NCBI GenBank assembly: GCA_903931645.1
Contig: CAIZDF010000352.1
Coordinates: 1 to 6,190, forward strand
Reading direction: 5' to 3'
DNA: 6,190 nucleotides
Origin: an uncultured Tolumonas sp.
GTDB lineage: Bacteria; Pseudomonadota; Gammaproteobacteria; Enterobacterales; Aeromonadaceae
Shown: in pieces, positions 1 through 6,190 of the stretch
Numbering within the stretch: position 1 is the stretch's first letter
Layout of the letters: each line of letters starts with the position of its first letter
Notes under the pieces: model-generated
Databases searched by the model: none
What the model saw: the letters and a program-made list of their open reading frames with translations, nothing else
What the model was told of the DNA's origin: nothing
Program-made: the position numbers and the translations under genes

Positions 1-2194
1 CTTCAGCTATCAGCTCCATATTCATGCTGGTTGCCATATCAAACACTGCCTGCGACAGCGACGAATCGCCTTCCGCTAATAACATTACAAATGAGCGATC
101 TAATTTGACGGTATCAAACGGCAGATCACGTAAGCGAGCCAGTGACGAATAACCAGTGCCAAAATCATCCAGATGCAAGCTGACGCCAGCATCGACGAAT
201 TGACGCATGGTTTGCTCTACCTGTTCGGGGTATAACAGCATCGCGCCTTCCGTTAACTCCACTGTCAGCGCCGATGACGGTAAACCATGTTCAGCAACCA
301 TCCGCAGAATTGTCACGGCCAGCTGGCGATCGGCAAATTGCAGCGGTGATATATTGATCTGTAATTTAAGCTCCGGATCATGCCGACGGAACTGATTGAG
401 CGCCGTCAAACCTTTAGTCAGTAATTGCATAGACAATGGATGGATCAGACCCAAATCTTCTGCCAGACGGATAAAACCCAGCGTGGGCACAAACTCACCA
501 TCTCGCTGCCAGCGCGCCAGCATCTCCACCGACAAGATCTTACCGGTATTGGTATCAATCACTGGCTGGAAATAAGGTTCTATAGACTGTTCAGTGATCG
601 CCTGCCGTAATGATTGCTCCAACGTCATCCGCTCTGAAGCGACACCACTCATCCCGGTTTCAAACTGACGCACACAGGATTTACCTTCTCGTTTCGCTGC
701 ATACATGGCCAGATCAGCTTGGCGCATTAACTCCAGACCATCTGTTTTGCCATCCCACTGCGCAACACCAATCGAGCCGGAAACGCTTAATTTATGATGA
801 CCAAAGTGGATCGGTTCCACTAACAATTCAATCAGCCGTTCTGCCAACAACAACCCCTGTTCCGTCGTCGTATTTGGCATCAACACCGAAAATTCATCAC
901 CGCCCATGCGGAATAATCGATCTTGCCGACGCATGACCTGCCGCATACGCTGTGCGACTTCCTGCAGTAATAAATCGCCAGCGGCATGGCCGAGACTGTC
1001 ATTGATCAGCTTAAAGCCATCCAGATCCATCAGTAGCATGGTCAGTGACATACCGAGCTGACAGCTCTTCATCATTCGCTCGACCTGTTCTTCCATACCG
1101 CGACGGTTTCCCAATGCGGTTAATGCATCAGTAATACTCAGGTCATGCATATTTTTTTGCGCGGCCTGAACTTCATCCATCAGTTCATTAAATGAACGAG
1201 CCAGCAGATCCAGTTCATTTTGCCCTTCAACAGGCCAGTAGACCCGCTCACCTTGCGTCCGCCGCCAAGCCAGATCGGCAAAAGTTTCAATACGAGCAAC
1301 GACCAATTGATTTAATAAACGCTGTAGCACCCAGGAAGCAAATAACAACACTACCAACAGACCAAAGGTAAATATTGCCATGCGCATATAACGCGGCTGC
1401 CAGTTTATATCCTTGCTGACCTGCAGCCACATCACGGGAACTTGCCAACCATCCAGTTGTTTTCTGGCTGTTTGTTCCGTATGAAAAAAATCATTCGCCG
1501 ATTTTTTTGGTGGTACAGAGGTGAATAGCTCTAAGCGGATTTCGGCTAATTGTTGCAGACGTTTCAGATCATCATCATCCATGTAACGGCCGAAAATCAT
1601 CAATCCGCCAGATGGATTTTCCTGCAGTGAATCAAAAATACCAGAGACAGAAATGATTAATGCACGACCATTGTGCATTGTTAGATACGTTTTTGGTTTT
1701 GCAGCGCCATCAACCCCTGCTTGCCATTCCGGTAATTTGGCCAATAAAGAGAGGAGTGATGATGAACGAATGGCTGGTGTTGCTTTTAAATCAGGAATTC
1801 CTGAGTCAAGCGCAGAAGAAAAAAGCAATTTATCCGGTGCCGTCATCATGGCAACAAAATCCAATTGCATAACATCGAGCGATTGCTGGGTAAAGTTGTC
1901 GCTTTCAAATTTACGATTGGGCTGGTTTAGATACGCATAAGCATCATTCCAAACGGCATAATCCCGTACAGCCCGGCCTAGCCCTTCCCGTTCATTTTGC
2001 AGTAATAATTCGACTTTGGTTAATTCGGCAGAGACCTGTTCCGCATCTGTTTTGTGATACAACCAATTCATAATGCCGATGCAACTGGCGGTGACCAAAA
2101 AAGCCAACACAATAACGATCACACCAACACGATTAAGGATCTGTCGATGCAGTCGGGTCGTTAACATTAATTTTTTCACTAACTCAAAGTCCAT
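1..2194 (-). CDS. Membrane CHASE4-HAMP-GGDEF-EAL cyclic-di-GMP synthase/phosphodiesterase (C-terminal end outside window)
   Basis: Predicted inner-membrane enzyme that makes and/or breaks cyclic di-GMP under control of a periplasmic sensor. Read by hand, the frame is open for 731 codons from the ATG at 2194 to the window edge. Layout: membrane segment about residues 21-45; periplasmic CHASE4-like domain about 46-270, with the RDYAVWNDAY stretch near 77-86 and FGRYMDDDDL near 201-210; second membrane segment 272-291; HAMP-like linker about 292-345; GGDEF domain about 350-510; EAL domain from about 525. The cyclase motif GGDEF is intact at 431-435 and a product-inhibition RxxD site lies five residues before it (R422, D425). 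The phosphodiesterase signature reads EML (E557-M558-L559); the other metal and catalytic positions are present: N614 (INISP), E646 (ELTE), D676-D677 (DDFGTG), K697 and E731. Both activities therefore look possible; which dominates cannot be told. The missing C-terminus is probably some 60-80 residues. The start is uncertain: no good Shine-Dalgarno precedes the ATG, and in-frame GTG (2218), TTG (2206) and ATG (2167) are alternatives. Confidence 0.93.
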   Translation of the reverse strand, partial: MDFELVKKLMLTTRLHRQILNRVGVIVIVLAFLVTASCIGIMNWLYHKTDAEQVSAELTKVELLLQNEREGLGRAVRDYAVWNDAYAYLNQPNRKFESDNFTQQSLDVMQLDFVAMMTAPDKLLFSSALDSGIPDLKATPAIRSSSLLSLLAKLPEWQAGVDGAAKPKTYLTMHNGRALIISVSGIFDSLQENPSGGLMIFGRYMDDDDLKRLQQLAEIRLELFTSVPPKKSANDFFHTEQTARKQLDGWQVPVMWLQVSKDINWQPRYMRMAIFTFGLLVVLLFASWVLQRLLNQLVVARIETFADLAWRRTQGERVYWPVEGQNELDLLARSFNELMDEVQAAQKNMHDLSITDALTALGNRRGMEEQVERMMKSCQLGMSLTMLLMDLDGFKLINDSLGHAAGDLLLQEVAQRMRQVMRRQDRLFRMGGDEFSVLMPNTTTEQGLLLAERLIELLVEPIHFGHHKLSVSGSIGVAQWDGKTDGLELMRQADLAMYAAKREGKSCVRQFETGMSGVASERMTLEQSLRQAITEQSIEPYFQPVIDTNTGKILSVEMLARWQRDGEFVPTLGFIRLAEDLGLIHPLSMQLLTKGLTALNQFRRHDPELKLQINISPLQFADRQLAVTILRMVAEHGLPSSALTVELTEGAMLLYPEQVEQTMRQFVDAGVSLHLDDFGTGYSSLARLRDLPFDTVKLDRSFVMLLAEGDSSLSQAVFDMATSMNMELIAE

Positions 2195-2237
2195 GGGGAT
2201 AACCAATTGATGACTCACGGATCTTGCCGATGTTTCC

Positions 2238-2291
2238 AATATAAAATTTGGGAAAAATCGGTATAAACGAGTCATATGGTGTTTGTATCAA
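2238..2291 (-). promoter_or_regulatory. Candidate sigma-70 promoter region for the GGDEF-EAL gene
   Basis: Two overlapping readings are possible on the minus strand. One is TTGATA (2291-2286), an 18-base spacer and TTTATA (2267-2262). The other uses TTTATA as the -35 element (2267-2262), an 18-base spacer and TATATT (2243-2238) as a near-consensus -10. Both point at the GGDEF-EAL gene and lie 20 to 100 bases before its candidate starts. Neither is strong, and AT-rich intergenic DNA gives such matches by chance. Confidence 0.3.
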
Positions 2292-2469
2292 TGATAGATG
2301 AAATTGAGGTCTGACCGACAGTAAAGCCAGTAAAAATGCGGACAAAGGCCCGATTATTAATGTGGGAAAGGGTTTAATTAGTTATTTAAACATCACTTTT
2401 TCAGCAAAGAAATCTAAGATGATCTCGACATAGCAAGTCAGTTCCATTCGTTAGAAATCTTACAAACAC

Positions 2470-2502
2470 CGCCAGCACAGCATTCTGGTGCTGGCGTTTT
2501 TT
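2470..2502. terminator. Intrinsic terminator-like hairpin downstream of dcuR
   Basis: A perfect 9-base-pair stem, CGCCAGCAC (2470-2478) with GTGCTGGCG (2488-2496), closes a 9-base loop. It starts about 20 bases past the dcuR stop. On the plus strand it is followed at once by six T (2497-2502), a textbook arrangement. In the minus direction, which the flanking genes use, it has an upstream A-run but only a broken T-rich tail (GTGTTTGT). It probably works in both directions and ends dcuSR transcription, though the better orientation is the plus strand. Confidence 0.7.
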
Positions 2503-2521
2503 CGTTAGGGTCACCGTTTTA

Positions 2522-3244
2522 TTAACGCAATAAGGCATCCATCACTTCGATTTTGCTCGGCACCAGCTTATACAGATAAACGGGGCGACCAACGGAGCCA
2601 TAAAAAATGTCGGTATCTAACACACCGATCTCGGCCATATACACCAGATATTTGCGACACGACACCCGTGAAATACCAATTTCTGCCGCCATTTCTTCGG
2701 TAGAAAAAGCCTGTTTCCGGCTTTGCTTAACCCATTCCCATACCGACTGCAGTGTCAGTTTGGTCAAGCCCTTCGGCAGCTTAGTTTTATCCGGCGTCAC
2801 TCGATTGTTATTACGACGGATCAGCGTATCCAGTTCGGATTGATTCAGCGCGGCGGTCTGTTCCAATAATTGATGCTCTTCCCGATAAGCCGATAACGCC
2901 TCCTGAAAGCGGGTGAACTGGAACGGTTTGATCAGATAATCGACCACGCCATAACGCAATGCTTTTTTGATAGCGGGCATATCGCTGGCGGAAGAGATCA
3001 TGATGACATCGACATTATTTGGCATCTGGCGGATCACTGGCAGCAGATCCAGCCCGTTATCTTTCTGCATGTAGATATCCAGCAGCACCAGATCGATCGG
3101 CGCATCGCCCTCCAGCAGCATCTGTTTGGCGGCCTGAATGGTCGAGACGGAGCCCTGCCAGCGAAAACCATCTACCTGTTCCAGATAGCGGCGATTCAGT
3201 TCGGCCACCATCGGGTCATCATCGACAATCAATACATTAATCAC
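2522..3244 (-). CDS. dcuR: DcuR-type response regulator (CitB family) for C4-dicarboxylates
   Basis: Cytoplasmic DNA-binding response regulator, partner of the DcuS-type kinase encoded just before it. Of 240 residues (E. coli DcuR has 239), the receiver domain fills about 1-120, with acidic residues D8-D10, phospho-acceptor D56 (LLDIYMQ), S84/S85 and K106 (LIKPF). After a linker comes LPKGLT (156-161), then a winged-helix-like DNA-binding part with the helix-turn-helix about 180-202 (FSTEE, ISRVSCRKYL) and the family's GRPVYLYKL close (219-227). The N-terminal MINVLIVDDD and the VAELNRRY and ISRVSCRKYL stretches match E. coli DcuR as I remember it, which is why I use the symbol. The start is GTG: it gives the correct N-terminus, and the nearby ATG is out of frame. 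The GTG overlaps the kinase stop as GTGA, so translation is probably coupled. By analogy it activates dicarboxylate uptake and metabolism genes when phosphorylated; its targets here, perhaps the adjacent malic enzyme, are inferred. Confidence 0.95.
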   Translation of the reverse strand: MINVLIVDDDPMVAELNRRYLEQVDGFRWQGSVSTIQAAKQMLLEGDAPIDLVLLDIYMQKDNGLDLLPVIRQMPNNVDVIMISSASDMPAIKKALRYGVVDYLIKPFQFTRFQEALSAYREEHQLLEQTAALNQSELDTLIRRNNNRVTPDKTKLPKGLTKLTLQSVWEWVKQSRKQAFSTEEMAAEIGISRVSCRKYLVYMAEIGVLDTDIFYGSVGRPVYLYKLVPSKIEVMDALLR

Positions 3245-4851
3245 AGGCCGTTCTCCTTGCTGGCATAAGGTAAGGTAACAATAAATCGTGTGCCCACACC
3301 CTTATTGCTTTCACATTCAATGGTACCACCCAGTTTCCCCAGACTCTGTTTGACTAAAAACAGACCAATGCCACGACGGGTGCCCTTGGTGGAAAAACCA
3401 TGGTCAAAAATATGCGGTAATACCGCCGGATCAATGCCATTACCATTATCGCGCACCGTGCAGCGTAACCGGCCATCATCATGATCAAACGTCAGTACAA
3501 TACTGGGTGATTCAAGGCCATCCAGCGCATCCATGGCATTTTCCAGTAAATTGCCCAGCACGGTAACTAACTCGTGCGTCACTTCGGCTTGTGCTGATTC
3601 CGGCAGATAACTGGTCGGTGTAATGCTGACATCCACACCAATTTCCCGCCCACGATTCATTTTACCCAGCATAAAACCGGCAATGACCGGATCTTTAATC
3701 TGCCGGATCAACGAGCCTACTTCGGTATGGTAATGATTGGCGGTATCCATGATGTAGGTTTCTAATTGATCATAGGCGCGGAGATTGACCATGCCGAGAA
3801 TGACATGCAATTTATTCATGAACTCATGCGCCTGCACCCGCAAGGCTTCGGCATAATGCGAGATGCCAGTCAGGCGCTGCACTAGCTGGCTGACTTCGGT
3901 TTTATCGCGGAATGTCACAACAGCACCCGTGACCTGACCATTCACCCGCACCGGTACGCTGTTGGTCAGCAAGGTGCTGCCGTTAAAATCAATTTCCTCA
4001 TCTTGCCGCGCTTGCCCAGATTCTAACACTTGGCGTAAATGCAATAACGCGGGCCAATGTTTGCTGCTTTCGGTCAGCAGCAAATTTTCCAGCTCGCCAT
4101 TCTGGCGTAGCAGTCGTTTCGCTTCATCATTAATCAAGGTGATCTGAGCATCCGCATTCACAGCGATGATCCCTTCCTTAATCGATTGCAACATGGCATT
4201 GCGCTCTTCCAACAGCGCAGCGATTTCTGATGGCTCCATACCAAACATGATTTTTTTGATCTGGCGCGCCAGAATAAACGCGCCCAATGTACCGATCAGG
4301 GCGCCAAAAACAATCGCCCAATAGGTGATCCAGCGGTTCTTGGCGATAATTTGTTCTACTTTCGCCGTCGAGATACCCACTGCAATGGCGCCGATCTGTT
4401 GATGATTGCTATCAAATAGTGGGCTGATGAGGCGTAACGAAGGGCCAAGTGTGCCTTGGGCTTCGGAGATAGATTCTTCCCCATGCAGTGCTTTAACTTC
4501 ATCACCACCGGCAAAGTGTTTACCAATCCGGCTTGGATCAGGGTGGGTATGCCGAATGCCCTGCATATCCATCACCACAATAAATAACAGATCGTTTTGA
4601 AGGCGGACTTGTTCCACATAGTCCTGTAATGCGGGTAATAAAATTGGCGTTTGTAAGGCTTGCGCAACAAAGGGCGTCACCGTCAGTGTATGTAACACCG
4701 CGATAGCCTTGTCTTCCAGACCCAGTTTAGATTGCTGCGTTGATTGCGCCAGATACACCGAATGCACGACAAACAAGACGACAGCAATGACAGAACACAC
4801 CAGTAATGTGATTGTGGTGCGTAGTTTGAGCGGAGAGTTTCGTGTGAACAC
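3241..4851 (-). CDS. dcuS: DcuS-type C4-dicarboxylate sensor histidine kinase
   Basis: Inner-membrane histidine kinase that senses external C4-dicarboxylates and phosphorylates the DcuR-type regulator. It has 536 residues against 543 in E. coli DcuS, and key positions line up with a constant offset of seven. Layout: membrane segment about 15-35; periplasmic PAS-like sensor about 40-172; second membrane segment about 175-195; cytoplasmic PAS about 215-320 (N241 corresponds to DcuS N248); dimerisation helix with phospho-acceptor H342 in AHEFMNKLH; ATPase domain with N-box (N434, N438), DNGNG (468-472) and GTRRGIGL (490-497). Ligand-pocket residues R100, H103, F113 and R140 match DcuS R107, H110, F120 and R147, but DcuS F149 is replaced by I142. 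E. coli CitA has Lys at the equivalent place. The ligand is thus most likely a C4-dicarboxylate such as malate, fumarate or succinate, with possibly shifted preference. The start is GTG, supported by an AAGGA motif nine bases upstream. The gene follows the malic enzyme by 129 bases and overlaps dcuR by four. Confidence 0.95.
   Translation of the reverse strand: MFTRNSPLKLRTTITLLVCSVIAVVLFVVHSVYLAQSTQQSKLGLEDKAIAVLHTLTVTPFVAQALQTPILLPALQDYVEQVRLQNDLLFIVVMDMQGIRHTHPDPSRIGKHFAGGDEVKALHGEESISEAQGTLGPSLRLISPLFDSNHQQIGAIAVGISTAKVEQIIAKNRWITYWAIVFGALIGTLGAFILARQIKKIMFGMEPSEIAALLEERNAMLQSIKEGIIAVNADAQITLINDEAKRLLRQNGELENLLLTESSKHWPALLHLRQVLESGQARQDEEIDFNGSTLLTNSVPVRVNGQVTGAVVTFRDKTEVSQLVQRLTGISHYAEALRVQAHEFMNKLHVILGMVNLRAYDQLETYIMDTANHYHTEVGSLIRQIKDPVIAGFMLGKMNRGREIGVDVSITPTSYLPESAQAEVTHELVTVLGNLLENAMDALDGLESPSIVLTFDHDDGRLRCTVRDNGNGIDPAVLPHIFDHGFSTKGTRRGIGLFLVKQSLGKLGGTIECESNKGVGTRFIVTLPYASKENGL
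3253..3258 (-). promoter_or_regulatory. Ribosome binding site deciding the dcuR GTG start
   Basis: AAGGAG on the minus strand, eight bases before the GTG and inside the last codons of dcuS. With the GTGA stop/start overlap it supports the GTG at 3244 as the real start and allows reinitiation by ribosomes finishing dcuS. Confidence 0.8.
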
Positions 4852-4860
4852 CTGACGTTT

Positions 4861-4866
4861 TCCTTT
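4861..4866 (-). promoter_or_regulatory. Ribosome binding site deciding the dcuS GTG start
   Basis: AAAGGA on the minus strand, nine bases before the GTG at 4851. It supports this GTG, which also places the first membrane segment and the sensor domain at the distances expected from E. coli DcuS. Confidence 0.7.
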
Positions 4867-4919
4867 TTGGGTTACGATAATTATTTTACCTCCATTACCA
4901 ATTTAAGCCCGCTAAATCC

Positions 4920-4963
4920 CGCACGTTCCATACCCCATCCTGACGAAAAGTATAGAACGTGCG
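4920..4963 (-). repeat. Long stem-loop between the malic enzyme gene and dcuS
   Basis: On the minus strand CGCACGTTCTATAC (4963-4950) faces GTATGGAACGTGCG (4933-4920): a 14-base-pair stem with one U-G wobble and a 16-base loop. It begins 17 bases after the malic enzyme stop. No T-run follows on either strand, so it is not a standard intrinsic terminator. It could protect the malic enzyme mRNA 3' end, reduce read-through into dcuS, or be a symmetric protein-binding site; the sequence does not decide. Confidence 0.75.
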
Positions 4964-4980
4964 CTGTTACATCCCTTTAC

Positions 4981-6190
4981 TTACACAGTCAGACTTTCGA
5001 GTTTGTTACGACGCGTCTTCACCATGCCTGTGCGTAGTGCGGTTTCAGCCACCACTTCACTGACACGTTTTACAACTTCTTTGTTAAAAATATCTGGAAT
5101 GATGTAGTTCTCATTCAATTCTTCGTCTGAGACCACGGATGCTATTGCATAGGCCACCGCCAATTTCATCTCTTCGGTGATTTGGCGGGCACCGCAATCC
5201 AGCGCACCACGGAAAATACCAGGGAAGCACAATACGTTGTTTAATTGGTTCGGATAATCTGAACGACCAGTTGCCATCACGCGGACATACGGCGCCGCGA
5301 CTTCCGGTGCAATTTCCGGCGCCGGATTGGCCATCGCAAATACGATCGGATCTTTCGCCATTTTCTTCAGATCATCGACTTTCAATACCCCTGGGCCAGA
5401 CAGACCGACAAATACATCTGCGCCTTCAATCACTGTCGATAAAGGGCCCTGCTCGTTATTTGGGTTAGTGATGTGGGCATATTCATTCCAGCTGTCGTTG
5501 CTGTAAGGTTCACCACGGTAAATGGAGCCATGACGATCAACACCAATCAGGTTTTTCACGCCCGCACTCAGCAGCATTTTTGATACCGCGATACCGGCAG
5601 CACCGATACCAACCACCACTACTTTCACATCGGCGATGTTCTTTTTACAAACTTTCAGTGCATTCAGGAAACCCGCCAACACAGTGATAGCGGTGCCGTG
5701 TTGGTCGTCGTGGAATACCGGGATATCCAGCTCTTTTTTCAGACGTTCTTCGATTTCGAAACAACGTGGTGCAGAGATATCTTCCAGATTGATACCACCA
5801 AAAGTCGGTGCCAGCGCTTTTACAATGGCGATGATCTCTTCGGTGTCTTTGGTATCCAGACAAATTGGGAACGCATCCACACCGGCAAACTGTTTGAACA
5901 AGGCTGCTTTGCCTTCCATCACTGGCATTGCCGCTTCTGGGCCGATATCACCCAGCCCCAGCACTGCGGTACCATCAGAGACAACAGCAACCGTATTTTT
6001 CTTGATGGTCAGGTCATAAGCCCGTTCAGGATTGTGTGCAATCTCCATACACACCTGCGCTACACCGGGTGTATATACTTTGGCTAAATCAGCCATGGTA
6101 TCGATGCTATTCTTCAGCGTGGTTTCCAGTTTACCACCCAGATGCAAATGCGTTATTTCATCCATGAATTGAATATCTGATTCACAGATC
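4981..6190 (-). CDS. Malic enzyme, probably of the ACT-domain type (N-terminal end outside window)
   Basis: Cytoplasmic enzyme for oxidative decarboxylation of malate to pyruvate and CO2 with reduction of NAD(P). Numbering from the ATG at 6165 (394 residues): malic N-terminal domain with the YTPGVA tyrosine Y31, catalytic lysine K86 in MEGKAALFKQF, and metal-site acids in NLEDISAPRCFEIEERL (E128, D129) and FHDDQHGTA (D153, D154). The Rossmann domain has GIGAAGIA at 186-193, D210 at the end of the second strand (hinting at NAD, not proof), AMANPAPE at 277-284 and SDYPNQLNNVLCFPG at 302-316. All key residues seem intact. I do not accept the ATG at 6165 as the start: no Shine-Dalgarno precedes it, the frame stays open to the edge, and MDEITHLHLGGK aligns with the SDRTFLMHLGGK that follows the ACT domain in one malic enzyme family. 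The full protein is probably 60-90 residues longer. It stops 129 bases before dcuS, suggesting that malate sensing and use are linked. A shorter protein starting at 6165 is the alternative. Confidence 0.93.
   Translation of the reverse strand, partial: ICESDIQFMDEITHLHLGGKLETTLKNSIDTMADLAKVYTPGVAQVCMEIAHNPERAYDLTIKKNTVAVVSDGTAVLGLGDIGPEAAMPVMEGKAALFKQFAGVDAFPICLDTKDTEEIIAIVKALAPTFGGINLEDISAPRCFEIEERLKKELDIPVFHDDQHGTAITVLAGFLNALKVCKKNIADVKVVVVGIGAAGIAVSKMLLSAGVKNLIGVDRHGSIYRGEPYSNDSWNEYAHITNPNNEQGPLSTVIEGADVFVGLSGPGVLKVDDLKKMAKDPIVFAMANPAPEIAPEVAAPYVRVMATGRSDYPNQLNNVLCFPGIFRGALDCGARQITEEMKLAVAYAIASVVSDEELNENYIIPDIFNKEVVKRVSEVVAETALRTGMVKTRRNKLESLTV

Larger units (their letters stand above)
2195..2521. 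other. Intergenic region between dcuR and the GGDEF-EAL gene
   Basis: These 327 bases carry no convincing protein gene on either strand. They hold a terminator-like hairpin close to the dcuR stop (2470-2502), an AT-rich middle part with a short inverted repeat (GTTTAA at 2372-2377 and TTAAAC at 2386-2391, eight bases apart), and weak promoter-like hexamers facing the GGDEF-EAL gene (2238-2291). The length and the hairpin argue that the GGDEF-EAL gene is transcribed separately from dcuSR. Confidence 0.7.

Noticed and set aside
524..526. Degenerate, inactive EAL domain because the signature reads EML
   Set aside because: The catalytic Glu and the Leu are kept, the middle residue is variable in the family, and all other visible metal-binding residues are present.
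207..936. Several plus-strand open frames of 61-108 codons
   Set aside because: They are antisense to the GGDEF-EAL coding region, which is continuous and motif-rich on the minus strand.
1653..1940. Two overlapping plus-strand open frames of 70 and 95 codons
   Set aside because: They lie opposite the periplasmic CHASE4-like domain of the minus-strand gene, and no known family or membrane pattern is visible.
3239..3241. ATG near 3239 as the dcuR start
   Set aside because: It is out of frame with the regulator; the GTG at 3244 gives the family's MINVLI N-terminus and has a proper ribosome binding site.
4852..4980. A dedicated dcuS promoter in the gap after the malic enzyme
   Set aside because: The -10-like words TATACT, TAAAAT and ATAATT are present on the minus strand, but none has a -35 hexamer better than three matches at 16-18 bases. 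A promoter is possible but cannot be called.
5636..6087. Open frames of 127-129 codons on the plus strand
   Set aside because: They lie wholly antisense to the well-conserved malic enzyme and resemble no protein I know; they are frame shadows.

Overview
The window reads as chromosomal DNA of a gammaproteobacterium. The two-component genes are very close to Escherichia coli DcuS and DcuR, base composition looks intermediate (by eye a little under half G+C), and the gene style resembles Aeromonadaceae such as Tolumonas. The genus is inference only; no search was possible. All four genes are on the minus strand, so transcription runs from high to low coordinates. I see no tRNA, rRNA, insertion sequence, CRISPR array or other sign of a mobile region.

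In transcription order: (1) a malic enzyme (about 6190 to 4981), whose reading frame runs open off the right edge and whose first visible residues look like the end of an N-terminal ACT domain; (2) a 129-base gap holding a long stem-loop; (3) a DcuS-type C4-dicarboxylate sensor kinase (4851-3241) and (4) its DcuR-type response regulator (3244-2522), joined by a four-base GTGA overlap; (5) a 327-base gap with an intrinsic-terminator-like hairpin and a weak candidate promoter; (6) a membrane-bound c-di-GMP enzyme with CHASE4, HAMP, GGDEF and EAL domains (from 2194), cut off at the left edge a few dozen residues short of its end.

The first three genes form a plausible malate/C4-dicarboxylate module: DcuS senses an external dicarboxylate, DcuR is the transcription factor, and the malic enzyme turns malate into pyruvate. 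A malic enzyme beside a CitA/DcuS-family two-component pair recalls the Lactobacillus casei mae locus (MaeKR with MaeE), but here the pair is of the enterobacterial DcuSR type. The c-di-GMP gene is separated by a terminator-like element and is probably its own unit.

Nothing here is clearly a new system. The points most worth checking are a substitution in the DcuS ligand pocket (Ile where E. coli has Phe149), the cut-off ACT-type malic enzyme, the stem-loop between it and dcuS, and a terminator whose strong T-tract lies on the strand with no gene.
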